DNA from: JAPPLB01 sp965204095
GTDB taxonomy: Bacteria; Acidobacteriota; Terriglobia; Bryobacterales; UBA6623
Direction of reading: 5' to 3'
DNA length: 64,000 nt
Assembly (NCBI GenBank): GCA_965204095.1
Contig: OZ241991.1
Location: 2,294,001 to 2,358,000 of the forward strand
Shown: piece after piece, positions 1 through 7,762 of the stretch
Layout of the letters: every line of letters starts with the position of its first letter
Position numbering within the stretch: the stretch's first letter is position 1
Program-made: the position numbers and the translations under genes
Notes under the pieces: generated by a model
What the model was told of the DNA's origin: nothing
Database searches by the model: none
Seen by the model: only the letters and a program-made list of their open reading frames with translations

Positions 1-285
1 TGGCGTCTCTCGGGCGAATCATCGCGAACAGGATCGACGCGAAACCTCTTCGTTTGAATGTGAGACGGGTTCCAGCCTTCACAACGGATAAGCGAGCCAT
101 GGGTATTGCGGACGTCAACTCTTACGCGAGAAGACGATAGCTCTTGCTTCTCTGCAAGGGTGCCTTTGCGCTGATTGTATTCGGACACGACCGCACCTGC
201 GCAACAAGCGACCTCTAGCGCGAAGCGGTTTGCCGAGGACGGCATTCGCCGCGATCGCCGCTCCCGAGGCCCTCTTTCGTAGCCC
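1..285. other. left edge, no gene recognised
   Basis: I see no convincing coding sequence here. The long reading frame on the minus strand that continues under parA is low-complexity and antisense to a clear gene, so it is a shadow. Confidence 0.4.
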
Positions 286-431
286 GGCCGCGCGCTCCCC
301 GGCTACTGCTTCGCCGCTGTTTCCCGGAGCTCGTGGCCCCCTTCGAGTTGCCTTTTCTCCCACGCACTCCAAGTGCGTTGCCGCGTGGTCCGGCCTTGCC
401 AGAATCCTGAATCCGTGCAGAATTGAAGTTA

Positions 432-459
432 TGCAGGCTTGCACTCCTGCAGGCTTGCA
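432..459 (+). promoter_or_regulatory. iteron-like direct repeats before parA copy 1
   Basis: The 12-mer TGCAGGCTTGCA occurs twice, at 432-443 and 448-459, with a 16-bp period, just ahead of the parA start. The same pair with the same spacing precedes the second parA. Such repeats suggest a binding site for the ribbon-helix-helix partner (operator or centromere). The binding role is inference. Confidence 0.55.
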
Positions 460-477
460 TGATTCGTGAGAACGCCT

Positions 478-1131
478 ATGAAAACCATCGCCATCGTCAG
501 CCAGAAGGGCGGCTCCGGCAAGACCACCCTCGCCTTGCACCTGGCGGTCGCTTCCGCCGCCGAAGGCCGCAACACGGCCGTCATCGACCTCGATCCGCAG
601 GCTTCCTCCGCCAACTGGTCGGACCGCCGTTCGGCCGAGCTGCCGGTTGTGCTGTCCGCTCACGCCAGCCGGCTGAGGCATGAAATCCAGCACGTCCGTG
701 AGATCGGCGGCGAAATGCTCTACGTCGACACCGCTCCGCATTCCGACAGCGCCGCACTCGAAGCGGCACGGGTCGCCGATCTGGTGCTCATTCCCTGCCG
801 GCCGGCCATCCTCGACCTGGAGGCGATCACCAACACCCTTGCCTTCATTCGCACCACCGGGACGCCGGCACTGGTCGTTCTCAACGCCATCGCCGCCACC
901 GGCCAGGACGCCCTGCTCGCCGAGGAAGCCCTTTCCTCGCACGACGTGGAAACCTGCCCGGTCCGGCTGGGCCGACGCGTCGCTTTCGCTCGCGCCCTGC
1001 TCAGCGGCCAATCCGCTCAAGAGTACGAGCCCTTCGGCAAGGCCGCCCTCGAGGTGAGGCGGCTGCACGACTTCATTTCTGCAAGATTGCAGGACTTCAA
1101 TCCTTCAGCCAACGGAGCCCCCCTCTCATGA
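478..1131 (+). CDS. parA: ParA-family partition ATPase, copy 1
   Basis: A 217-residue ParA/MinD-type P-loop ATPase. The deviant Walker A motif KGGSGKTT lies at residues 10-17, followed by the A' motif VIDLDPQAS and a Walker B-like VDTAPH. At this length it lacks the N-terminal DNA-binding extension of large plasmid ParA proteins, so it is the small type that relies on a separate DNA-binding partner. The next gene overlaps its stop by ATGA and fits that role. I chose ATG 478 because the homologous second copy also begins with MKTIAIVSQKGG; a GTG at 466 is in frame. Likely role: segregation or maintenance of the element. Probably autoregulated through the repeats at 432-459. Confidence 0.93.
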   Translation: MKTIAIVSQKGGSGKTTLALHLAVASAAEGRNTAVIDLDPQASSANWSDRRSAELPVVLSAHASRLRHEIQHVREIGGEMLYVDTAPHSDSAALEAARVADLVLIPCRPAILDLEAITNTLAFIRTTGTPALVVLNAIAATGQDALLAEEALSSHDVETCPVRLGRRVAFARALLSGQSAQEYEPFGKAALEVRRLHDFISARLQDFNPSANGAPLS

Positions 1132-1373
1132 CCAACAACCAATTCGCTTCCGCCTTGAAATCCCGCGCTGCGGCGCCGGAACCCCCGCCGCCTGCCCGCT
1201 CCCCATCGCCGTCGAAGTCAAGCGGCAAGCGCAAGCACGTCGGCGGCTACTTCGCGCCGCCCGTCGCCAAGCAGCTCCGGCTGCTGGCCTCCGAGGAGGA
1301 AACCACTGTGCAGGAGCTTCTCACCGAAGCCCTGACGCTGCTGTTCGCCAAGCGCGGCTTGCCTCTGCCTTGA
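1128..1373 (+). CDS. ribbon-helix-helix partition partner, copy 1
   Basis: An 81-residue protein. The first 35 residues are rich in Ala, Pro and Ser and look disordered. The rest (from about KHVGGYFAPPVAKQL onward, with a helical TVQELLTEALTLLF segment) fits a ribbon-helix-helix DNA-binding fold like those encoded next to small ParA ATPases. It overlaps parA by 4 nt, so the two are probably translationally coupled. By analogy with ParG-type partners it would bind the upstream repeats and activate the ATPase; this is inference from context and length. Confidence 0.8.
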   Translation: MTNNQFASALKSRAAAPEPPPPARSPSPSKSSGKRKHVGGYFAPPVAKQLRLLASEEETTVQELLTEALTLLFAKRGLPLP

Positions 1374-1392
1374 GCCCTCGGAGATTCATGCC

Positions 1393-1635
1393 ATGATCGA
1401 CGCTATCTCGCTGGCCTCGGCGATCTACGTTCTGCTGCTTACCCTCGGTTTCGTTGCTGCTTGCTGGGCGTACAGTCTGTTTCTTTCCCGCGACCGCCTC
1501 CATCGCCGTTTCTCCCGCTGGCCGTTCCGCTGGCTCAGCCTGCTCGATCTGCTCGTTGCCGCTGCCTTCTGCGCCTTCGTTTTCGCTCTCTCGTTCCTGC
1601 TTTTTCACGTCCCGAGGGAGCCGCCGCTGCCCTGA
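1393..1635 (+). CDS. small two-helix membrane protein, copy 1
   Basis: An 80-residue protein with two hydrophobic segments (about residues 5-28 and 48-72) separated by a basic stretch with RDRLHRRFSRWPFRW. It lies 19 nt after the ribbon-helix-helix gene in the same direction, so it is likely co-transcribed. The gene is conserved in the duplicate cassette with only a few substitutions, which suggests it is under selection. I know no function for it. Confidence 0.7.
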   Translation: MIDAISLASAIYVLLLTLGFVAACWAYSLFLSRDRLHRRFSRWPFRWLSLLDLLVAAAFCAFVFALSFLLFHVPREPPLP

Positions 1636-1666
1636 TATGACACTCCCGACCGGTTGTTACAATGAG

Positions 1667-1680
1667 GGCCTCGCGAGGCC
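1667..1680. promoter_or_regulatory. 14-bp perfect palindrome at the DUF29 start, copy 1
   Basis: GGCCTCGCGAGGCC is a perfect palindrome ending 2 bp before ATG 1683. It would cover the ribosome-binding region, so it could be an operator or an mRNA hairpin. It is conserved in the second cassette at 18243-18256. Confidence 0.4.
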
Positions 1681-1682
1681 TC

Positions 1683-2300
1683 ATGTCTACGGCCGCTACA
1701 GCGCCCGTCACCCATCAGCGGCGCAGGTCGTCTGCTCTCTACCGCAGCGACATTCACGCCTGGTCTGTCGAGCAGACCGCGGCCCTTCGGCGCCGCGACT
1801 TCGCCGCCGTCGATTGGGACCATGTCATCGAGGAGATCGACGACTTGGGTAGGCAAGAACGTTTGAAGTGGACTTCGCACTGCTCCAACGTGCTGAGCCA
1901 CTTCCTGAAAATCCAGCACTTCCGCGAAGCACGCCCGGAAACCGTTGCCTTCTGGCTGAAGGAAATTCGCAACCAGCGCAAGCTCATGTTCAAACAGCTT
2001 CGCAGCGCAGCCAGCCTCAATTCCGAATGCGCTTCACTGTACGCCTCAGCCTGGGCCGATGCCCGCACCGATGCCGTCAAGGAGCTTGCCGAACTCGACG
2101 TCGAGAACAAGCTGCGTCCGGATTTCGATTCCGCTTTTCTCAGCCGCGACCTCTCCGTTCCCTCCGAATGCCCCTATCGGATGGAGCATGTCACCGGCAT
2201 CGACCTGCAGAACTTCGACGCCAAGAGGCATCCTTCCTACTCCGTCTTTCCGCATCAGATCTCGCTTGTCATCTCCGAGAATCTCGATCTTCTCGGCTGA
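1683..2300 (+). CDS. DUF29 family protein, copy 1
   Basis: About 205 residues. It has the DUF29 layout: a short N-terminal segment (YRSDIHAWSVEQTAALRRRD), the EEIDDLGRQER motif, an amphipathic helical region with HFLKIQHF, and a C-terminal SECPYRMEHVTG motif resembling the ECPY box of the family. DUF29 proteins are common on mobile elements and in some genomes as large families; their function is unknown. ATG 1683 (MSTAA) is preferred over ATG 1662, which lies inside the palindrome. The last few codons differ from copy 2 because the direct-repeat homology stops there. Confidence 0.85.
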   Translation: MSTAATAPVTHQRRRSSALYRSDIHAWSVEQTAALRRRDFAAVDWDHVIEEIDDLGRQERLKWTSHCSNVLSHFLKIQHFREARPETVAFWLKEIRNQRKLMFKQLRSAASLNSECASLYASAWADARTDAVKELAELDVENKLRPDFDSAFLSRDLSVPSECPYRMEHVTGIDLQNFDAKRHPSYSVFPHQISLVISENLDLLG

Positions 2301-2971
2301 CCTCAGCCGTTGATGCGTCCCTCGTCATTGCCGTTGTGTTCAGCTCGATCCTTTGATCTCCCTTTCCCGGGCAAACGAGGTTAGGGTAGTCAGAGACGTT
2401 GTTCGCCATCCCTGCGCAGCTCCGGTGGCCGTTCGCAATGGCGGGCAGGCCCGGGCGGTTTTTCGAAATCTAATCGCGGCGCATGTGAGCCATCATCGGC
2501 CTTGTCGGGTTCATGCCCGCTTGGCTTGGCAGGCCGCGCCTCGCGGTCCGGCGTGCGCTCGAAGTGCTACGCTTGAGCGCAACTTCGAGTCAGAGCAAAT
2601 GGATCCGGACACGGATTCCTTTGCTCGGCCGAGTCAGCGGAATCGGCGGCTCTGCCGCCTCACCATTGCGGTCGGCGAGAAATGATGATGAACCTGGATT
2701 AGCCGGCGCCGTCCGCGTTCCCCTTGCCGCCGCAACCCCTCATGGAGGCCGATGGCGCGGCCTCCGTTACGTCGCGGCCAGGCCGCGCCTTGACCGCTTC
2801 CAACAGCCGGACAGGGCCGGCTGATCCCCACACGGCGTTGCGAGAGAAACCCCGCCGCTGGCGGACGCGCGGCCGAGTGGTCGCAGGCGTACGGAGAGGC
2901 GTGCGCCAGGTCGAAGCGCTCTGACCGCATTCCGGGCGTCAGAGCCGCCGCGTCCACGACGCCGCTGAGAG
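2301..2971. other. gene-poor stretch
   Basis: About 670 bp with only short, low-complexity reading frames on both strands. I found no conserved motif, RNA gene or repeat. It lies between the DUF29 gene and the convergent thermonuclease gene. Confidence 0.4.
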
Positions 2972-3454
2972 CTAGCGGCGGCGCCAGGCCCTCGGATCGT
3001 AGGCCTGATCGTACCCCCACATGCCCCGCCGCTCGCTGCGCGCCTCGCTCTCGGCCGCCCGGTAGCGGCTGTCGAAGGCGGCGATCGCATGGCCGGACCG
3101 CACCAGCCATTCCCCCACGTCGATGCCCCGGCAGCTTACCGTCCCGAGCACCCGGCCGTAGCGGTCGAACCCCTCGATCCTCACCTGGACCCGACGTGCG
3201 CCAATCTCGCGCTTCAGCGCTCGCTTCACCCGCTTGCCGTGGTTGAACCAGAATCCGAAGCGGTGCTTCGCCGGCTGATTCCACTCCGGCGCACCGAGGC
3301 CCGCCAGGCGGACCTTGTAGCCCCTCACCTTGATGCCGTCGCCGTCCGTCACCTTCGCCCATCCCTTGATCGTGTCGCCCGGCCGCTTCTTCTTGCGGCC
3401 CATGAGCAGGTACAGCAGCACGATCGCGGCGACGGCGAATGCCAGCAGCTCCAT
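2972..3454 (-). CDS. membrane-anchored thermonuclease (SNase-like) protein
   Basis: A 160-residue protein. Residues 3-17 form one hydrophobic anchor followed by GRKKKR. An SNase/thermonuclease domain follows: KVTDGDGIKVRG, then YKVRLAGLGAPEWNQ (the Arg and Glu of the first catalytic block) and FDRYGRVLGTV (the second catalytic Arg region), then GEWLVRSGHA. This domain normally makes a Ca-dependent phosphodiesterase that cuts DNA and RNA. I chose the start at 3454 because a GAGAGGGAG ribosome site precedes it and the hydrophobic segment begins there; the frame is open upstream to 3613. It may be exported or face the periplasm, which would suit a DNA-entry or scavenging role. Confidence 0.85.
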   Translation of the reverse strand: MELLAFAVAAIVLLYLLMGRKKKRPGDTIKGWAKVTDGDGIKVRGYKVRLAGLGAPEWNQPAKHRFGFWFNHGKRVKRALKREIGARRVQVRIEGFDRYGRVLGTVSCRGIDVGEWLVRSGHAIAAFDSRYRAAESEARSERRGMWGYDQAYDPRAWRRR

Positions 3455-3526
3455 GAACTCCCTCTCATCCTTTCCGCTGATGGGCCGCAGTCCCATCCGC
3501 TGTTGCGCCGGCAGACTTACCGCTAT

Positions 3527-3727
3527 ATGCCCTTCTACAAAGACAGTCTGCCTGGAAGCAAGAACCGCTGGCGTTCGCAGCTTAGCAAGATCATGAAGCG
3601 GCGAGCTCTTCAAACCCGCTGCCCGAAGTGCAAGCGCATGAACGCCCTTCGCCGCATCGACTTCGACGCCGGCGAATCGTGCAGGGTGTGCCGCTGGGAA
3701 GATTGCGGCTTCGAGTGCAGCCCGTAG
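3527..3727 (+). CDS. small zinc-ribbon protein
   Basis: A possible 66-residue protein with a clear pair of CxxC knuckles (RCPKCKRMN and ESCRVCRWEDCGF) about 19 residues apart, which would hold one zinc. The start is uncertain: ATG 3527 has no good ribosome site, and ATG 3593 gives a 44-residue product. It diverges from the thermonuclease gene. Function unknown. Confidence 0.45.
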   Translation: MPFYKDSLPGSKNRWRSQLSKIMKRRALQTRCPKCKRMNALRRIDFDAGESCRVCRWEDCGFECSP

Positions 3728-3888
3728 GCCGAGGCTTCGACATGCCCCGCCAGGCCATGGCGGCGATCCCGTTCCGCCAGTCCAGCCGCCGACACCCCAA
3801 TATCCGGTAGCTGCGCAGACCTTCGCATACCTACATCTTGGGGCTTGTCATTTCGTCTTTTCTTCGCCATACTACACAGTGGCGCGCC

Positions 3889-4128
3889 ATGCGGCTCGGC
3901 GACTACATCGACGCGGGATGGTCTTTCCATGCGGAGTGCCAGGCCTGTGGACACAAGGCCCGGATCTGGCCTGTCGACGTACTCAAGCTCTGCCCGAAGG
4001 CGCACCGAAGCATGCGCCTGCTCGACATCGAGCGGCGGCTGCGCTGCCGCGATTGCCAGCGGCGTCGAGGACGCCTCGAAGCCGAGCCGAAGGTCATGAA
4101 GCAGGCCTTCGTCGCGGGGCTGATCTGA
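3889..4128 (+). CDS. small zinc-ribbon protein
   Basis: A 79-residue protein with CQACGHKARIW near the N terminus and LRCRDCQRRRG about 32 residues later, a four-cysteine zinc-binding arrangement. The spacer is basic and helical. Such proteins are common as phage or plasmid accessory genes. ATG 3889 starts a segment, MRLGDYIDAGWSFHAEC, that resembles the N termini of this type of protein. Function unknown. Confidence 0.6.
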   Translation: MRLGDYIDAGWSFHAECQACGHKARIWPVDVLKLCPKAHRSMRLLDIERRLRCRDCQRRRGRLEAEPKVMKQAFVAGLI

Positions 4129-4232
4129 TCCTGGACTGCGTTCCGTCCTAGTACATCTTGCACAACCCTACGTCAATCGTGCTGCAACTGACCAACTGCC
4201 TCGATTCCAGGGGTTCTAGGGTTTCAGCGGCT

Positions 4233-4280
4233 GCGCGATCGCCTCTCCTGCGGCCTCTGAGCGCAAGGTTTTTCGCAGCC
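4233..4280 (+). repeat. 48-bp dispersed repeat, copy a
   Basis: Almost the same sequence occurs at 6536-6583 (core CTCTCCTGCGGCCTCT, then GCGCAAGGTTTTTCGC), with about three mismatches over 48 bp. It lies in an intergenic region. Its origin is unknown. Confidence 0.7.
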
Positions 4281-4370
4281 CAGGCCACCGCGGAGCCTGT
4301 AGTGCTCTCGATAAGGCCTCATGGCTCCGACAGATTTGCCCACCCGCTACCGCTCACCGCCCATGCGGCG

Positions 4371-5558
4371 TCACTGCCGTTCGCCGTTTACCCAACGGCT
4401 CGTGACGCGGGTTCCATCATCGCGTTGCCATACCCACTCGCTGTGCCGCTTGCCATTTACGTACGGCCCCTGGCTAGAATCCCCCGATGAGAAGCGCACG
4501 ACCCAATGGCCGTGGCGTTTGCTGTCTACGTAAGGTCCATATACAACCAGGTTCGCTGCAACACTCTCTGTCCAGTGGCCCTGTTTTTTGCCCCTCTGAT
4601 ACACCCCGCGGCTCTCATATGGCGGACAGCCTACGCCCCGACATCGGGATTGTGATTGTGCGAAGCGCATAGGAGTTCCTGTTACAGTTCCTCTGCCGCT
4701 AGCCCTGCCGTCTACGCAGACGCCACTCCAAGAAACGGGCTCGTCTGGAGTGTAACTGCTGTTCCACACGTAACAGCCCGGATGGCTTGTGAGTTCGATC
4801 CAGCACTCGGTGCCTTTCGCCTTCCCCTCGCAGCTCGGCTCCGGGCGGATTGGAGTCGCGGCCGGCGCGGCGGCGGCTGAATCCGTCGGAGGGGTCTGCT
4901 CAAGAGCCTTCAGCCGGTTCTGCGCCAGCGATCGGAACACCCCGTTGGGGAACTGCTCGAGATAGGACTCGAAATCCGCCGGGTTCGTGCTGTTCATGAT
5001 CGACTGCCAGAAAAGGTTCTCCTGCTCGGGCGAGGCCGTGACCGCAGCGGTGGCGGCACGGGTTTCCCCGAAGCGGTAGTCAAGCTGCCAGTTCTCGAAC
5101 CTCGGCTCATGGCTGTGAAACGCCAGCACAAATACGGTATCGCCGACCTGCTCACCCGGCTGCATCCCGGCCGGCCTCTGGAGCACTTCGAAGCTGCCGG
5201 CCCACTGCGGCGGCGTGGGGTAGCGGCCTTCCGGACCGCTCCAGTTCGTGCACGGCGGCCACTCCGAGTCGATCTTGAGATGCGCCGTCAGGTGTTCGAG
5301 GCTCCGGCCGGAATCGTTGCGGGCGGCGAAGTCCAGCCGCCAGACATTGAGCGGCTGGCCGTGGTTCCCCTTCATGCCCTCGTAGACGTCGGGCGGATGA
5401 TGTGACTCCAACACCCGACAGACGCCGGCCCCGCGGGTGACCATCCGAACGCTGCCCTCGAGCGTGATGCCGTCCTGCTGGTAGAGGGTCTCGCCCTGGG
5501 CCGCGGCGGCGGCCAACAGGCTTGCAGCGATGCAAGTCTTCACCCAACAGGCCTTCAT
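4371..5558 (-). CDS. secreted protein with MORN-like C-terminal repeats
   Basis: A 395-residue protein. The first 22 residues form a Sec signal peptide ending near AAAQG. Residues 25-165 are an uncharacterised domain with three Cys. Residues about 182-220 carry the FWQSIMNSTNPADFESYL motif seen in many secreted or caspase-like bacterial proteins. Then comes an Ala/Pro linker, and from about residue 300 a set of MORN-like strands (RGVYQRGKKQGHWTE, GPYVDSKRHGHWV, GPYVNGKRHSEWV). It is likely periplasmic or surface-exposed. The molecular role is unknown. It stands alone, with 156 bp to the DUF2513 gene upstream. Confidence 0.8.
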   Translation of the reverse strand: MKACWVKTCIAASLLAAAAAQGETLYQQDGITLEGSVRMVTRGAGVCRVLESHHPPDVYEGMKGNHGQPLNVWRLDFAARNDSGRSLEHLTAHLKIDSEWPPCTNWSGPEGRYPTPPQWAGSFEVLQRPAGMQPGEQVGDTVFVLAFHSHEPRFENWQLDYRFGETRAATAAVTASPEQENLFWQSIMNSTNPADFESYLEQFPNGVFRSLAQNRLKALEQTPPTDSAAAAPAATPIRPEPSCEGKAKGTECWIELTSHPGCYVWNSSYTPDEPVSWSGVCVDGRASGRGTVTGTPMRFAQSQSRCRGVGCPPYESRGVYQRGKKQGHWTESVAANLVVYGPYVDSKRHGHWVVRFSSGDSSQGPYVNGKRHSEWVWQRDDGTRVTSRWVNGERQ

Positions 5559-5714
5559 AGCCGTTCCTCCTCGTTGGCACCCGGATTATCTCAGAAGCGC
5601 TGCCGGCGGCGGCAAGGGTTTCCTGCCGGCAGTAGTGTCACCTCTCGAAGACGGCTGAGAATGAGCCCAGACTCGGCCCAGGATTCCGAGCCGGCCGCGC
5701 CGATAGCTCTTGGG

Positions 5715-6062
5715 CTATGCTCCCATCATTGACTTGACAATGACTTCCTTGGCGATTTGAAGCACCAGGTCGAATGAAGCCGGACCATCTAAGCGCTCCT
5801 TGGTTTTCTTCCACACATTGTCAGAACGCACCGTGTCAAGGTACTCGTGGCCATTCCAGGTTAGTCCGGTGACAATGACTGTAGCGTGCCTGAGAGGCGT
5901 CTCTGTGCCGGTAATAAATTCCTGCTGCATGAGCAGATACACGTGATAGTTGATCTCGCGCTGACCATATCTATCAATCTGAACCTTGAAATAATCAGCC
6001 GTCTCCGATTTGCGTTCTACGAACAGCAAGATGTCTCGAACCAAGTCCAGATTGCGCTGCAT
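5715..6062 (-). CDS. DUF2513 family protein
   Basis: A 115-residue protein matching the DUF2513 pattern: an N-terminal NLDLVRDILLFVE helix, a predicted winged-helix core with INYHVYLLMQQEFI, and the C-terminal TGLTWNGHEYLDTVRSD and WKKTKERL segments. DUF2513 proteins look like small winged-helix proteins and are frequent in prophages and defence islands. No function is established. It starts with ATG at the 5' end of the minus-strand frame. Confidence 0.85.
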   Translation of the reverse strand: MQRNLDLVRDILLFVERKSETADYFKVQIDRYGQREINYHVYLLMQQEFITGTETPLRHATVIVTGLTWNGHEYLDTVRSDNVWKKTKERLDGPASFDLVLQIAKEVIVKSMMGA

Positions 6063-6176
6063 GGAATCGGGCGTCCTATAGGACCATGCTACTGAACTTG
6101 CCCGTCAAGGTCATCCAGGCCGATCGCGGCCGGTTTGACGATCATCTTCAGCAAAAGGCGGCGGCTCGCGCGGTCG

Positions 6177-6374
6177 TCAGAGTGCGAAGCCGTCGCGAAA
6201 GACTCCCTCGCTGAAGTGCACTTCGAGCCGAGCCTGCTGCTCTTCGCTCAGCACGGCCGCTCCCTCGGCGGCAACGATCGCCTCGATCTCATCCGCCGTG
6301 GCGGTAGGCGTAATGACGGGTACCGCCAGCGGCGGTCCGTCCGGTCCGATGCACTGCTGGTAGGTGATCTCCAT
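6177..6374 (-). CDS. small acidic protein, paralogue A
   Basis: A 65-residue protein closely related to the product of 8012-8209 (shared core ATADEIEAIVAAEGAAVL and a HFSEGV tail). It is preceded by a good ribosome site (AAGGAGG), which supports it being real. The composition (Asp/Glu/Ala-rich helices after a short strand) recalls small phage or antitoxin-like proteins, but I recognise no family. The two paralogues flank the HigBA module in the same orientation. Confidence 0.65.
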   Translation of the reverse strand: MEITYQQCIGPDGPPLAVPVITPTATADEIEAIVAAEGAAVLSEEQQARLEVHFSEGVFRDGFAL

Positions 6375-7033
6375 CGCTAGTGCCTCCTTGCTCCGATTCT
6401 AGACCTCGACACCGCCCGCCGCGGCCTCCTCCGAGCCCCGACCTGGCCGGATCCGCACCAGCCGATCCGGGCCCGGTCAGTTCTGCCGCTACTGACTACG
6501 GCTTCGAATCCGGGGGGGCTGGGGGTCCAGCGCCAGCGCGATCACCTCTCCTGCGGCCTCTTAGCGCAAGGTTTTTCGCGGCCGCAGCCCAAGCGGCCTC
6601 GTCTAGCGGTACTCAAGCTACGCAGGGTGTGCATCGCGAGGCGGTCGCAGATCTCGCGATGGCGCGGCGCGGGCAGGCAAACCCCTCGCCTCGGGATGGC
6701 GGTACCCGTCATGCCTGGCTCCGGGCCACACCAGCACGCGGCCAACCTCGTTGATCTTCTTGATCAGCATCGTTCGTTTCACACGACGGCGATATCCCCC
6801 ACCCTGCGGATGCCGGGCAACTCCCCTCTGGTAAGGTACTGGTAGAGATCGCGGAGGTAGGTGTCGAGGTCCTCGAGGGTGTCACCCTCGCTACCCCGTG
6901 AACCGGGACCTGCTGCTGTTCGGATCGACGAACTGATGGTCGTGCGATATCGTGTCGGGATACCGTCAGGATGAGTTCATTCGGATTCACGCTACCACCC
7001 GGACGAGCCCAAGGTGCGTGGACTTCAGATGGC
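6375..7033. other. gene-poor stretch
   Basis: About 660 bp without a credible gene. It contains the second copy of the 48-bp repeat (6536-6583) and, just before it, a TTCGAATCC that resembles a tRNA T-loop but does not fold into a tRNA. Confidence 0.4.
6536..6583 (+). repeat. 48-bp dispersed repeat, copy b
   Basis: Second copy of the element at 4233-4280, same orientation, about 2.3 kb away. Both copies are followed by a GC-rich segment beginning GCAGCCCA or CAGCCCA. Confidence 0.7.
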
Positions 7034-7064
7034 TTGACGCCATTCCGTCAATGGAATATATAAT
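7034..7064 (+). promoter_or_regulatory. promoter with operator for higBA
   Basis: A TTGACG -35 box (7034-7039) and a TATATA/TATAAT -10 box (from 7057) with 17-19 bp spacing. The -35 box is one arm of a perfect inverted repeat TTGACG-N6-CGTCAA (7034-7051). The ATG at 7068 is so close to the -10 box that the mRNA would be leaderless or nearly so. Repression by the antitoxin at the inverted repeat is the usual mode for HigA proteins. Confidence 0.6.
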
Positions 7065-7067
7065 CGA

Positions 7068-7430
7068 ATGGTCTGGGATATCGAGTACACGAACGAGTTC
7101 GGGAAGTGGTGGACTCGGCTTGCACAGGACGATCAGGAGGAAATTGTCGCCGCAGTAGAATTGCTGGCGGAGCAAGGGCCTGTGCTTGGCTTTCCCTACT
7201 CTTCCGGCGTAGCGGGCTCTCGGCACGACCGTATGCGCGAGCTTCGCATTCAGAGAGGCGGTCGGCCCGTGCGAGTGTTCTACGCCTTCGACCCGCGACG
7301 AACGGTAATTCTGCTGATCGGCGGCGACAAGACGGGGGACGACCGGTTCTATGAGCGGTTCGTCCCGCTGGCCGACAGGCTCTATGACGAGCATTTGCAG
7401 GAGTTGAAAGAGGAAGGGCTGATCGAATGA
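7068..7430 (+). CDS. higB: HigB-like toxin (Gp49/RelE superfamily)
   Basis: A 120-residue RelE/HigB-superfamily protein. The N terminus (WDIEYTNEFGKWW), MRELRIQRGG and RVFYAFDPRRTVILL match the phage-derived Gp49-like group, which are ribosome-dependent mRNA interferases. The order toxin-then-antitoxin and the 4-nt ATGA overlap with the next gene are typical of higBA modules. Conserved basic and aromatic residues of the active region (R, K, Y/F) are present, so it is probably active. It is likely repressed by HigA at the inverted repeat in its promoter. It stabilises the element or acts as a defence or stress module. Confidence 0.9.
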   Translation: MVWDIEYTNEFGKWWTRLAQDDQEEIVAAVELLAEQGPVLGFPYSSGVAGSRHDRMRELRIQRGGRPVRVFYAFDPRRTVILLIGGDKTGDDRFYERFVPLADRLYDEHLQELKEEGLIE

Positions 7431-7762
7431 GCGGGAGAAATGCTTTCGACGAATTGACGAAGGACTTTACGCCGGAGCGCCTTGCGCGCGTCCACGCGCG
7501 CAAGGCCGAGCTTCGTGCGGCCATGCCGCTCCATGAGCTGCGGCAGGCACGGGCGATGACCCAAAAGGCGGTCGGCGACGTTCTGAAGGTCAAACAGCCA
7601 GCGGTCGCCAAACTGGAGCGGCGCACGGATATGTATGTCTCCAACCTGCGTTCCTATATCGAGGCCATGGGCGGACAGCTGAATATCGTGGCGGAATTTC
7701 CGCAGGGCAGCGTGGTCATTACCACTTTCTCCGAGGCCGGGGAAGAAGCAAAACCAGCTTGA
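7427..7762 (+). CDS. higA: HigA-like antitoxin, XRE family
   Basis: A 111-residue protein with a Cro/C1-type helix-turn-helix in the middle (LRQARAMTQKAVGDVLKVKQPAVAKLERR) and the C-terminal IEAMGGQLNIVAEF strand typical of antitoxins paired with Gp49-like toxins. The start codon overlaps the toxin stop by 4 nt, so translation is coupled. It should neutralise the toxin and bind the TTGACG-N6-CGTCAA operator. The N-terminal 35 residues are basic and helical, longer than in minimal HigA proteins. Confidence 0.9.
   Translation: MSGRNAFDELTKDFTPERLARVHARKAELRAAMPLHELRQARAMTQKAVGDVLKVKQPAVAKLERRTDMYVSNLRSYIEAMGGQLNIVAEFPQGSVVITTFSEAGEEAKPA

Larger units (their letters stand above)
286..2281 (+). 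repeat. 2-kb direct repeat, copy 1 (parA cassette)
   Basis: This segment matches 16863-18857 base for base over long stretches. It holds about 190 bp of upstream DNA, parA, a ribbon-helix-helix gene, a small membrane-protein gene and a DUF29 gene. Homology starts in the shared upstream block near 286 and stops a few codons before the end of the DUF29 genes, where the two copies take different 3' ends. Divergence is scattered in the parA part, while about 400 bp from 1621 are identical. The two copies lie in the same orientation and bracket about 14.6 kb of accessory genes. Confidence 0.9.

Noticed and set aside
115..1068. 317-codon frame opposite parA
   Set aside because: Shadow of parA: it repeats with parA at the second copy and has no motif of its own.
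2353..2824. Short plus-strand frames after DUF29 copy 1
   Set aside because: Arg/Ala/Pro-rich, no motif or ribosome site, typical of random frames in GC-rich DNA.
6420..6530. Possible tRNA (TTCGAATCC T-loop-like segment)
   Set aside because: No acceptor or anticodon stem can be formed around it; only the T-loop-like string matches.
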